Assembly: GCF_016767715.1 (NCBI RefSeq)
Contig: NZ_CP050145.1
Span: 1,550,001 to 1,614,000, forward strand
DNA: 64,000 bases
Source: Mycobacteroides chelonae
Lineage (GTDB): Bacteria > Actinomycetota > Actinomycetes > Mycobacteriales > Mycobacteriaceae
Direction: 5' to 3'
The notes below the pieces were generated by a model, which did no database searches, had not been told where the DNA came from, and worked only from the letters and a program-made list of their open reading frames with translations. This document shows, one piece after another, positions 1 through 9,100 of the stretch; within the stretch, counting starts at the first letter, position 1, and the number at the start of each line of letters is the position of its first letter. A program made the translations under genes and the position numbers.

Positions 1-122
1 GCGCACTCCTTTTCGGGTCGTGGTGCCTGATCGCATTACCGACTTCTCATGCCGGCTGGACCCTTCTTACCCGAGATCGCATGCCTGCCACGGGACAATG
101 CCGAAATCCGGCAGCACGGTAC

Positions 123-824
123 ATGCGGGTAATGTTTGCCGACATGAGGTGGTCGGTGCCGCTGGTGGTCGCGTTGCTGCTCGGGGTGGTGGCCTGCCAA
201 CGTGGGGTCGACGGCGAGGCGACGGCCGATCGATCTGTATCGGCGGGACCCATCCAGCCCGCTCAGCTCGATCAGCTGCTTACTCCCGCGCAATCGTTGA
301 GCGTGACGCCGGGAAAGCCGCTGTTCGAGACCGATATGCAGTCGGTTCTATGGATCGGTGCCGATCCTGCCGAATGCCAGGGGGTCGTCGGATATGGCCG
401 TCATCCGCTTTTCCCCACGAACTACACGGGGCGCGAAGCGCGGACGCAGACCGATAACCAGTACCCGAACCAGCACCAACTCCTCGAGGTGTCGGCTACC
501 TACCCCGGTGATTTCCAGGCGTCGAGATTCCTCGAGTCGGTGCGCACCACCGTCTCCAAATGTCAGCTTTCGGTAGCTGCCTGGGGGGATGATCAGAAAC
601 GCAGTACGGTCACGCCCGGCCCGGTGGTCCCTGGTTCGCCGGACATGGTCCGCTGGTCGACGAATCTCGATGGCGATCAATGGATTTGCGAGTTCACCGT
701 GATCGCCAAGGCAAACGTGATCTCGCAGTTGGTCACCTGCTCAGCGGATCGATCGATCGACAACAAGGCGCTGTCGGACAAGCGGCTCCAGAAGATCGAG
801 GAGCTGCTCAACTCCAAGGTCTGA
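123..824 (+). CDS. Lipoprotein with PknH-type extracellular sensor domain
   Basis: The 233-residue product has a basic N-terminus, a hydrophobic stretch and a lipobox ending in VVAC, so it should be exported and lipidated on the outer face of the membrane. The rest resembles the extracellular domain of mycobacterial PknH and its stand-alone sensor-domain relatives: it follows a QLDQLLTP-type opening, carries four cysteines (ECQ, KCQ, ICE, TCS) that could form two disulfides, and has the usual length. No kinase domain is attached. In-frame starts exist at 81, 123, 132 and 144; 123 was chosen because it leaves a normal signal peptide, but 144 is equally possible. The gene is convergent with the TetR gene downstream, with only 7 bases between them. 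The ligand is unknown. Confidence 0.75.
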   Translation: MRVMFADMRWSVPLVVALLLGVVACQRGVDGEATADRSVSAGPIQPAQLDQLLTPAQSLSVTPGKPLFETDMQSVLWIGADPAECQGVVGYGRHPLFPTNYTGREARTQTDNQYPNQHQLLEVSATYPGDFQASRFLESVRTTVSKCQLSVAAWGDDQKRSTVTPGPVVPGSPDMVRWSTNLDGDQWICEFTVIAKANVISQLVTCSADRSIDNKALSDKRLQKIEELLNSKV

Positions 825-831
825 GCGCCGA

Positions 832-1572
832 TCAGGACGCTTCGCGCGCCGCGATGTCCTGGGCGAGCAGGTTCTCGGCCCGTTCGATGATGGCATCGAC
901 GGTGAAGTCGAAGTTGGCGTCAGAGATCGTCGCGATCGAATGACCGCGGGACGCCAGATCATGCAGGGTAGGGGCCAGCGAGGCGTTCGGCACCACGCTG
1001 CGAGCCTCACCGGATGCGGGCATGACGGTGTCCATGTGCTCAAGCACCACGATGCCCCGGATATGCAGCGACAGCGAGAAGTACACATCGAGCGCGTTAT
1101 CCGGGCTGAATCCGACGCCGATGAGGGTTTGGACAAGCGATTCCAGGTTTTGAATGCTGGCCTGCAACGCCTCGGCGCTGAGCTCGCTGGTGCGCATCAA
1201 GATGAGCTCGACGAGCACCGGACGTTCCCGGAACGCCTGCCGCATTCGGCGGGTATGACTGCGCAGGGCGTCCTGCCAGGTTTCGTCGCCAACGAAGGGT
1301 GCGGCGAAGTGATACTGCTTGGTGGCGCGGTCGGTCATCGCGTCGAGAAGCTCGCCCTTTTTGCGGAAGTACCAGTAGATACTGGTCACACCGACATCGA
1401 GATGCTTCGCTAGCAGCGGCATGCTCAGCCCACAGATCCCTATTTCCTCGGCAAGCTCGAATGCTCCGGCGATGATGTCCTCGGCGGTGATGGAGCCGCG
1501 GCGCCGTCGTTCCCGCTTGGGGCTTTGGGTGCTGGTCGTCCTGGCCTCGCGGCCGACACCGGCATGTCGCAT
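832..1572 (-). CDS. TetR family transcriptional regulator
   Basis: The 246-residue protein has an N-terminal helix-turn-helix of TetR type (residues about 30-75, with the motif LAKHLDVGVTSIYWYFRKK followed by a helix), preceded by an Arg-rich tail. The C-terminal half is a helical ligand-binding domain typical of TetR proteins with a C-terminal domain for hydrophobic ligands. The start has a GAGGA ribosome binding site about 6 bases upstream. The gene is divergent from the membrane-anchored hydrolase at 1876, and a perfect 10-bp inverted repeat (1761-1786) lies in the shared intergenic region, so that gene is a plausible target. The effector is unknown. Confidence 0.85.
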   Translation of the reverse strand: MRHAGVGREARTTSTQSPKRERRRRGSITAEDIIAGAFELAEEIGICGLSMPLLAKHLDVGVTSIYWYFRKKGELLDAMTDRATKQYHFAAPFVGDETWQDALRSHTRRMRQAFRERPVLVELILMRTSELSAEALQASIQNLESLVQTLIGVGFSPDNALDVYFSLSLHIRGIVVLEHMDTVMPASGEARSVVPNASLAPTLHDLASRGHSIATISDANFDFTVDAIIERAENLLAQDIAAREAS

Positions 1573-1760
1573 GTGTAATCCTCGTCGTGCCCCCGTTGCG
1601 TCGATCTGCCCCGCCCTACGGACAAACGCCCTGATAGCAAGTTGGCAGGATACCGCAGAGACCTGGGTGGGCGGTCAGCTCCCCGTCGTGCACAGTTCGC
1701 TGAGACGGTGCCGGCCGATCCGCCTCAGAGATTTGCGCACGTGAGTTTCCGGTGGTGGTG

Positions 1761-1786
1761 ACGTCGCGGTAGTGCGACCGCGACGT
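1761..1786. repeat. Perfect inverted repeat between divergent TetR and hydrolase genes
   Basis: Two 10-base arms, ACGTCGCGGT and ACCGCGACGT, are exact reverse complements separated by 6 bases. The repeat lies about 190 bases upstream of the TetR start and about 90 bases upstream of the hydrolase start at 1876. It may be an operator or an mRNA hairpin. No other gene explains it. Confidence 0.6.
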
Positions 1787-1875
1787 GTCGCCGATCTGGT
1801 GATACCTCTGTGCGGTACGGCGACGTGCAGGCACCATTGACATTCGCAGCTGGCGGCATCGAGAAGGGTGTGGCG

Positions 1876-3585
1876 ATGGCAATCGACAGGGATATCGACA
1901 GCGATATCGACGAGGAACCGGTGGTGGAGACCGCTGTGCAGAAGCCAGGGAAGAGGCACTGGTGGGCGCGGCAGTACACCTTCACCGGCACTGCGGTGGG
2001 CCTGGTCTTTCTCTGGCTGTCCATGACTCCTTCGTTGCTTCCGCGTGGACCGCTCTTCCAGGCGCTGGTCAGTGGGGGCTCGGGCGCCATCGGGTACGCG
2101 CTGGGTGTGCTGGCGGTGTGGTTGGTGCGGTACATGCGGTCGCAGGATGCGAGTCCTAAGGCGCCGCGCATCGCGTGGTGGATTCTCATCGTCGTGGGGA
2201 TCATCGGCACCGCCCTGATGATCGTGTGGTTCCACTTCTGGCAGGACCGCGTGCGCGACCTCATGGGTGTGCCGCGGCTGAGTTTCTGGGCGCACCCGCA
2301 GACCGCTGCGATGTCCATCCTCGTTTTGTTCATCCTGGTCGAGATCGGCCAGCAGATCCGCCATCTGATTCTGTTTCTCATCGAACGGCTCAATCGCGTG
2401 GCCCCCAAACGTGTCTCGGCTGTGGTTGCGGTCACACTGGTTGTTGTTCTGGCGATGGCACTCATCAACGGCGTTGTCGTCAGGGTCGCGATGGATTTCT
2501 TGAACAACACCTTCTCGGCGGTGAACAACGAGGAGAACCCGGACAATCCGGCGCCCACGACGGCGCTGCGCTCGGGTGGGCCGGGCTCGTTGGTTTCCTG
2601 GGCTTCGCTGGGTAACCAGGGGCGTGCCTTCATCGGAGGCGGTGCCACCACACAAGAGCTCTCGGCGTTCAACAAGGCTCCGGCCACCGAGCCCATCCGG
2701 GCGTATGCGGGTATGGAATCGGCCGACAGCATCAAGGCCACGGCCGAGCTGGCGGCCAGCGAGCTGGAACGTGAGGGAGGCCTGCACCGCAAGGTGGTCG
2801 CGGTGGCTACCACCACCGGAACCGGCTGGATCAATGAAGCCGAGGCGGACGCCCTCGAGTACATGTACAACGGGGACACCGCCATCGTCAGCATGCAGTA
2901 CTCGTTTCTGCCCAGCTGGCTCTCGTTCCTGGTGGACAAGGAGAACGCGCGCCAGGCGGGACAAGCGTTGTTCGAAGCCGTCTCGGCACGGGTCCGCGCG
3001 ATGCCGGAGGGGATGCGGCCCAAGCTCGTGGTGTTCGGGGAGAGCCTCGGGTCGTTCGGCGGTGAGGCACCGTTCCTGTCGGTCAACAACATCGTGGCCC
3101 GCACCGACGGTGCGCTGTTCTCCGGCCCGACCTTCAACAACACGATGTGGCTGGAAGCCACCCACAACCGCGACGACGGTTCTCCGGAAGTGCTACCCAT
3201 TTACGACAACGGAAGAAACGTCCGATTCGCTTCGCGCCCAGAAGATCTCAAACGGCCCGCCGATCCGTGGGGTCGCCCGCGCATTGTCTATCTGCAGCAC
3301 GCGTCGGATCCGATCGCGTGGTGGAACTCCGACCTCATCCTGAGCAAGCCCGACTGGCTGCGCGAACCTCGCGGCTACGACGTGTTGCCCAGCATGGAGT
3401 GGATTCCGTTTGTCACCTTCTTGCAGGTGTCCGCCGATATGGCCGTGGCGGTCGATGTTCCCGACGGGCATGGCCATGTCTACGTCAGAGCCGTGGCCGA
3501 TGCCTGGGCGGCGATTCTGCAGCCTCCGGGCTGGACGCCGGAGAAGACCGAACGGCTGCGGCCGCTGTTGCGCTCGGGGGAGTAG
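1876..3585 (+). CDS. Membrane-anchored alpha/beta hydrolase (Abhydrolase_9 type)
   Basis: The 569-residue product has a short acidic N-terminus, then about five membrane segments in the first 210 residues, and a C-terminal alpha/beta hydrolase domain. The nucleophile elbow is G-E-S-L-G (around residues 394-398), a possible acid lies in the HASDP region, and the final His is in DGHGH near residue 535. This order of an integral membrane N-domain followed by a hydrolase domain is that of the Abhydrolase_9_N/Abhydrolase_9 family, common in actinobacteria and of unknown substrate. The ATG at 1876 follows a GAGAAGGG Shine-Dalgarno-like stretch; a GTG at 1810 is also in frame but has no supporting signal. 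A second, soluble hydrolase follows at 3628. Confidence 0.8.
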   Translation: MAIDRDIDSDIDEEPVVETAVQKPGKRHWWARQYTFTGTAVGLVFLWLSMTPSLLPRGPLFQALVSGGSGAIGYALGVLAVWLVRYMRSQDASPKAPRIAWWILIVVGIIGTALMIVWFHFWQDRVRDLMGVPRLSFWAHPQTAAMSILVLFILVEIGQQIRHLILFLIERLNRVAPKRVSAVVAVTLVVVLAMALINGVVVRVAMDFLNNTFSAVNNEENPDNPAPTTALRSGGPGSLVSWASLGNQGRAFIGGGATTQELSAFNKAPATEPIRAYAGMESADSIKATAELAASELEREGGLHRKVVAVATTTGTGWINEAEADALEYMYNGDTAIVSMQYSFLPSWLSFLVDKENARQAGQALFEAVSARVRAMPEGMRPKLVVFGESLGSFGGEAPFLSVNNIVARTDGALFSGPTFNNTMWLEATHNRDDGSPEVLPIYDNGRNVRFASRPEDLKRPADPWGRPRIVYLQHASDPIAWWNSDLILSKPDWLREPRGYDVLPSMEWIPFVTFLQVSADMAVAVDVPDGHGHVYVRAVADAWAAILQPPGWTPEKTERLRPLLRSGE

Positions 3586-3627
3586 CGGCCCGCGCCTGGG
3601 CGGCGGCTGTTCCGTACGGTGGGCTGG

Positions 3628-4479
3628 GTGAGCCACACCCTGGGGTCGAGCAACTACGCGAGCACCGCCGACGGGCGTGCGTTGCACTACATGGTCGCCG
3701 GAACCGGTGACCCGACGGTGGTCTTCGAGTCGGGAATGGGATTTTCGCGGTCGGCATGGGGTCTTGTGCAACCCCTTGTCGCCCAGCGTTTTCGGTCAGT
3801 GGTCTATGACCGCGCGAACTTGGGGCGCAGCGACGACGATGATCAACCGCGCACACTGGAGCGCATCACCGGGGACCTGGATGCACTGCTGACGGCGCTC
3901 GGTTCGGGTCCGTACATCCTGGTCGGCCACAGTTACGGCGGAACCATCGCACTGGCGTCGACCGCTGCCGATCCGTCACGCATCGCGGGGATCATTCTCG
4001 TCGATCACTCCGACGAGAACCTGGATTCGTACTTCCGGCCGACCTCACTCCGCCTCCAGATCCTCGGCACCATGCATCGCGCGGCGCTCGATGCGCTGGG
4101 GCGGGTGGGTCTGCTGTCGCACATCGTCCGCCGCATGATGCCGCGGATGCCGCGCGACGTCGTCGACGACATGACGGCCGAAGATCTCACGTGGCGGGCC
4201 GGGCGGGCCGCCAACGAGGAGGACCGGCGCTTTGTGGCAGGGCTGACGGGGTTGCGTGATAACCCGCCGATGATCAACGGCATCCCCGTCACCGTCATAT
4301 CGGGAGCCCGCGCCGAGTTTCTCAACGAGGAGACGCGGTCGGAGCTGAACGCTGCCCACCAATTGACCGCGCATCGGCTGGGAGCGCGCCACGTCGTGGC
4401 CCGCAAATCCGGGCATCAGATAGTCCTCACCGAACCGCGATTGATCGCCGACGAGGTATTTCGGATGGCGGGGGCATAG
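3628..4479 (+). CDS. Alpha/beta hydrolase
   Basis: The 283-residue enzyme is a classical soluble alpha/beta-hydrolase. It has an oxyanion loop around FESGMG, the nucleophile elbow G-H-S-Y-G-G near residue 100, and a C-terminal His in KSGHQI. It could be an esterase, lipase or epoxide hydrolase, and the substrate cannot be read from the sequence. The GTG at 3628 was preferred to the GTG at 3619 because a TACGGT -10 hexamer ends 7 bases before it, the spacing expected for a leaderless transcript. It lies 42 bases downstream of the membrane hydrolase on the same strand, so the two may also be read together. Confidence 0.75.
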   Translation: MSHTLGSSNYASTADGRALHYMVAGTGDPTVVFESGMGFSRSAWGLVQPLVAQRFRSVVYDRANLGRSDDDDQPRTLERITGDLDALLTALGSGPYILVGHSYGGTIALASTAADPSRIAGIILVDHSDENLDSYFRPTSLRLQILGTMHRAALDALGRVGLLSHIVRRMMPRMPRDVVDDMTAEDLTWRAGRAANEEDRRFVAGLTGLRDNPPMINGIPVTVISGARAEFLNEETRSELNAAHQLTAHRLGARHVVARKSGHQIVLTEPRLIADEVFRMAGA

Positions 4480-4589
4480 ACCCTCTGTGTCGTATGTGAC
4501 AAGCGTGGCTGCCGTGTTTGTTGAGGTAGCTGTCGTAATCTGAGGCTCGAGTTCTTCTAAGTTCTCGGAACGGCCCTTGCGAGGTAACA

Positions 4590-5312
4590 GTGGTGTCCAT
4601 ATCCCGTCGGGATGTCCTCAAATACGCCGCGGTCATGCCGGCCGCAGTGGCGCTGGGTGGTGCCGCCTCGGCCGTAGCCGCCCCCCGCGCGAATGCGGCC
4701 TCACTGGGAACACTCATCGATTACGCCGGCGGTGTCCCGACTCCCGAATCGATCAAGGCAGCGGGGCACTTGGGTGCTATTCGGTACGTATCAGATCCGC
4801 GCAGCCCGGGGCTGTCAGCGGGCAAACCCATCAAGCTCGCCGAGGCCCGCGATCTCTATCGGGCCGGTTTGAAGATCGTCTCCAACTACCAGTACGGAAA
4901 GCAGGACACCGCCGACTGGCTGGGCGGCCAGGAGGCCGGGATCAAGCACGCGCAGCGTGGTTGGCAGCTGCACGTCGCGGCCGGCGGCTCCTACAACGTG
5001 CCGATATACGTCTCCATCGACGACAACCCGACGCCCGAGCAGTACAAGAATCAGGTGGCGCCGTATCTGAGGGCCTGGGAATCAGTGGTCGGCCATGCCC
5101 GCACCGGGCTGTATGGCAACTCCAAGACCATTGATTGGGCGCTGCAGGACGGGCTGTGCTCGTATTTCTGGCAGCACAACTGGGGAAGTCCCAAGGGCTT
5201 CGTTCACCCTGAGGCGCACCTGCATCAGTTCGAGATCGACAAGCGCCAAGTTGGTGGAATCGGTGTCGACCTCAACGACATTCTCAAGCCCAGTTTCGGG
5301 CAGTGGGTCTGA
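4590..5312 (+). CDS. Tat-exported DUF1906 glycoside-hydrolase-like protein (Rv2525c homologue)
   Basis: The 240-residue product has a twin-arginine signal (SRRDVLK, then a hydrophobic Ala-rich segment ending in an AxA-type site near residue 35). The mature part is a DUF1906 domain with a TIM-barrel, glycoside-hydrolase-like fold, including the acidic segments IYVSIDDNP and HQFEIDKRQ. The length equals that of M. tuberculosis Rv2525c, a Tat substrate that also lies next to fas. Family members are thought to act on the cell wall, but no reaction is established. GAGG at 4581-4584 serves the GTG at 4590 or the adjacent GTG at 4593. The gene points toward fas but is separated from it by 873 bases, so it is probably not in the same operon. 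Confidence 0.85.
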   Translation: MVSISRRDVLKYAAVMPAAVALGGAASAVAAPRANAASLGTLIDYAGGVPTPESIKAAGHLGAIRYVSDPRSPGLSAGKPIKLAEARDLYRAGLKIVSNYQYGKQDTADWLGGQEAGIKHAQRGWQLHVAAGGSYNVPIYVSIDDNPTPEQYKNQVAPYLRAWESVVGHARTGLYGNSKTIDWALQDGLCSYFWQHNWGSPKGFVHPEAHLHQFEIDKRQVGGIGVDLNDILKPSFGQWV

Positions 5313-5954
5313 GCGCATACCTCGTCAGGAGCGGGCGCGTGGATGGCCGTGCTCTGCGGGCCATGGCGTGTACATGTCGGGACACCAGGCACTGCTACGA
5401 GGCCGGTCATGACGGGAGACATCGCGCCGTGAGCAGCGGGGATGATTGCGTTTCTTGATGTTTCGGCTACAGCCTCGCGGTTGAGCACGCCGATGCCCCG
5501 CACGACTGCCTAGTCGATCGAGGGCTCGAGGCACCCGATGAAGTGGTCGGGTGCCACGATTTCCCGATATGCCCACGGCGTGCACCGCCCTCGGCTGTTC
5601 GGGTCAACTCGATGCCATGGACCGTGGATTTCAGCCCGTGGTGCGCGGGGTGGGCCGTGCGCTGGCGAGGCAGATGCCGACGGATCGGCGGCCCCCGCGC
5701 GCCCGCATGTGGCATGGCTTCGGGCGTGTGGATGCGTAGCTGGACAAACATCACCAGTCTCACCTGTCACAGAAGTCGGCGCTGCGTCGCAATGCCAGCA
5801 AACTTGTGACACGTGTCCTGTATTTCTGGGGCCACGAAGACCTCTTTGGGGCCGTGGTGCGCGACACGCGCGAACACGTTCGGCGGTATCGGAATCTAAC
5901 ATAACGATTCGATAACAATCGATCCCTGATCTGCGATGTTATACCTACTCGACC
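5313..5954. other. Long stretch without a convincing gene upstream of fas
   Basis: About 640 bases between the DUF1906 gene and the AT-richer fas promoter contain open frames on both strands, but none has mycobacterial codon bias, a recognisable domain or a good start site. Translated fragments are rich in Arg, Pro and Gly, as expected for antisense or non-coding GC-rich DNA. A decayed gene cannot be excluded, but I could not name one. Confidence 0.5.
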
Positions 5955-6057
5955 GTAACCACCTGCATGCAGCGCGTTTGATTCGGCGGTCAGTAGCCAG
6001 CGTGCGGCCTGCTGTTACGTAAGCGGTGGTTACTCTCGCGTAGAACTCGGCAGTAAC
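5955..6057. promoter_or_regulatory. Putative fas control region with repeated GTAAC/GTTAC motifs
   Basis: This AT-richer stretch, 130-230 bases before fas, holds GTAACCAC at 5955-5962 and its exact reverse complement GTGGTTAC at 6026-6033. A further GTTAC lies at 6014-6018 inside the palindrome TTACGTAA, and GTAAC lies at 6053-6057, forming a second inverted pair with 6029-6033. A TACTCT hexamer at 6031-6036 could be a -10 box. Mycobacterial fas promoters are known to be bound by the TetR-type activator FasR through inverted repeats. These motifs are candidates for that site, but the link is inferred. Confidence 0.45.
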
Positions 6058-6185
6058 TATTACGCCAGAAGAAATCGTCACCCCTCTTATGACACTCTTA
6101 AATCCAGACCTGCGGTGATGGTGCCGATGAACGTGCCTCAACGCTCCCGATCGACAAGGACGACGACACGGGCGCGGCTGGATTC

Positions 6186-9100
6186 ATGACTGATGGAAAG
6201 ACGGGTAGCGGCGACGTGACGATCAACGAATACGACAAGGTGACCAGCTCTGAGGACCCCGACGCGAACAGTGCGGTCGATCCCGGTCCCAGCGCGGGTC
6301 CCGCGCTGATCGACCGCCTGGAGTCCGGTGAGCCCTACGCAGTGGCCTTCGGCGGCCAGGGCAGCGACTGGCTGGACTCGCTCGCGGAGCTGGCGGCCTC
6401 GGCCGGTATCGAATCGGAGCTCGCCACCCTTGCCGGCGAGGCTGAGCTGCGCCTGGAGCCCGTCGCCAAGGAACTCGTGGTGGTGCGCCCGGTCGGCTTC
6501 ACGCCGCTCACCTGGGTGCGTGCGCTGACTGCTGAGGAGCCGGTACCCGCCGCTGCCCAGCTGACCTCGGCCGCGGTCTCCATGCCCGGCGTGCTGCTGG
6601 CCCAGCTGGCCGCTGTCCGCGCGCTGAAGATCCAGGGCCTGGATGTGGCCCAGCTTCCGCCTGTCGCCGTCATCGGGCACTCGCAGGGCGTGCTCGCCGT
6701 TGAGGCGCTCAAGGCGCACGGCGATCGCGATGTCGAGCTGCTGGCCATCGCCCAGCTCGTGGGTGCGGCGGCCACCTTGGTCGCGCGCCGCCGCGGCATT
6801 GTGGTGCGCGGTAACCGCACCCCGATGGTGTCGGTGACCAATGTCGACCCCGAGCGCGTCAAGGCGCTCCTCGACGAGTTCGCCCAGGATGTCCGTACCG
6901 TGCAGCCGCCCGCGCTGTCCATCCGCAACGGTCGCCGCTCCGTTGTCATCACCGGTACCCCCGATCAGCTGTCGCGTTTTGAGCTCTACTGCGAGCAGAT
7001 CGCCGATCGCGAGGCCGCCGAGCGTAAGGACAAGGTGCGCGGAGGCGCGGTGTTCAGCCCGGTCTTCGACCCGGTCAACGTGGAGGTGGGCTTCCACACT
7101 CCGCGTCTGGCCGACGGTGTCGAGATCGCCGGCCGCTGGGCGGCCGCCGCGGGACTGGACGTCGAGCTGACCAAGGCACTGACCGAGGCCATTCTCGTCA
7201 CCCCGGTGGACTGGGTGAACGAGGTGAACCACGTCGCCGACGCCGGCGCCCGCTGGATCCTAGATCTTGGTCCCGGAGACCTGCTGACCCGGCTGACCGC
7301 GCCGGTGATCCGTGGCCTGGGGATCGGGATTGTGCCCACCGCCACGCGCGGGGGTCAGCGCAACCTGTTCATGCACGGCGCGGTTCCCGAGGTTGCCCGG
7401 GCCTGGACCAGCTTCGCGCCCACCGTGGTGTCGCTGCCCGACGGTTCGGTCAAGCTTTCCACCAAGTTCACCCGCCTCACCGGACGTTCGCCCATCCTGT
7501 TGGCGGGTATGACGCCGACAACGGTTGACGCCAAAATTGTTGCGGCCGCTGCGAACGCGGGTCACTGGTCCGAGCTTGCCGGCGGTGGGCAGGTCACCGA
7601 GGAGATCTTCAGCAGCCGCATCGAAGAGCTGACCACCCTGCTCGAACCCGGTCGCCAGATCCAGTTCAACTCATTGTTCCTGGATCCCTACCTGTGGAAA
7701 CTGCAGGTGGGCTCGAAACGCTTGGTGCAGAAGGCCCGTCAGGCCGGTGCGCCGATCGACGGTGTCGTGGTGACCGCAGGCATTCCCGAGCTGGAAGAAG
7801 CCGTCGCACTCATCGACGAACTCACCGACATCGGCTTCGCCCATATCGTGTTCAAGCCGGGCACGGTTGAGCAGATCCGCTCGGTGGTGCGTATCGCCGC
7901 CGAGGTGCCCACCCGGCCGATCATCATGCACGTCGAGGGTGGCCGCGCCGGAGGGCACCACTCCTGGGAAGACCTGGACGACCTGCTGCTGGCCACATAT
8001 TCGGAGCTGCGCTCGCGTTCCAACATCACCGTCTGTGTCGGTGGTGGAATCGGAACTCCCGAGCAAGCTGCCGAATACCTCAGTGGCCGTTGGGCGTTGA
8101 AGTTCGGTTTCCCGTTGATGCCGGTCGACGGCATCCTCGTCGGTACCGCGGCCATGGCCACGCTGGAGGCCACCACCTCGCAGTCGGTCAAGCAGATGCT
8201 TGTCGAGACCCAGGGCACGCCTGAATGGGTTCCCGCCGGAAAAGCCCAGGGCGGCATGGCCTCCGGGCGCAGCCAGCTGGGCGCCGACATCCACGAGATC
8301 GACAACGCGGCCTCGCGCTGCGGCCGCTTGCTCGACGATGTCGCCGGTGATGCCGACGCGGTGGCCACGCGTCGCGACGAGATCATCGCCGCGATGGAGC
8401 TGACCGCCAAGCAGTACTTCGGCGATGTGGCCGAAATGACGTATGCGCAGTGGCTGAACCGCTATGTGGAGCTGTCCATCGGTGACGGCGACAGCACCGC
8501 CGATACCGCCGTGGCGCACTCGCCGTGGCTGGACATCACGTGGCGCGATCGCTTCGAGCAGATGCTCAAGCGCGCAGAGGCGCGGTTGCACCCCAAGGAA
8601 TCCGGTCCCGTCGAGACGCTGTTCGCCGACGAGACGCTGCTGGAACGCCCTGCCGATGCCATCGCGGCACTGCTGCGGCGCTACCCCGAGGCGGCGGCCA
8701 TCAAGCTGCACCCGGCCGACGTCCCCTTCTTCGTCGCGCTGTGCAAGACACTGGGTAAGCCCGTCAACTTCGTACCCGTCATCGACAAGGATGTGCGTCG
8801 TTGGTGGCGCAGCGACTCCCTGTGGCAGGCCCACGACGCGCGCTACACCGCTGAGCAGGTATGCATCATCCCCGGCACCGCCGCGGTGGCCGGGATCACC
8901 CGGGTCGACGAGCCGGTGGGCGAGCTGCTCAACCGTTTCGAGCAGACCGCGATCGACGAGGTCGTGGCAACCGGCGCCGAACCGTTGCCGGTGCGCTCGC
9001 GGCTGCGTCGCCGCTGGGATGTCGAGGGCCCATTGGCGACCGTCCTGGATGCCCCAGATGTGCTGTGGTCCGGGCGAATTGCCGTCAACCCGGTGCATCG

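Noticed and set aside
1675..3200. Two overlapping antisense frames of about 490 codons opposite the membrane-anchored hydrolase
   Set aside because: Low-complexity Arg/His/Pro-rich or Ser/Thr-rich translations without membrane or enzyme signatures; the sense strand has membrane helices and a catalytic Ser motif.
5467..5915. Several 90-130 codon frames on both strands upstream of fas
   Set aside because: No recognisable domain, poor codon bias and no ribosome sites. Treated as non-coding, though a decayed gene cannot be excluded.
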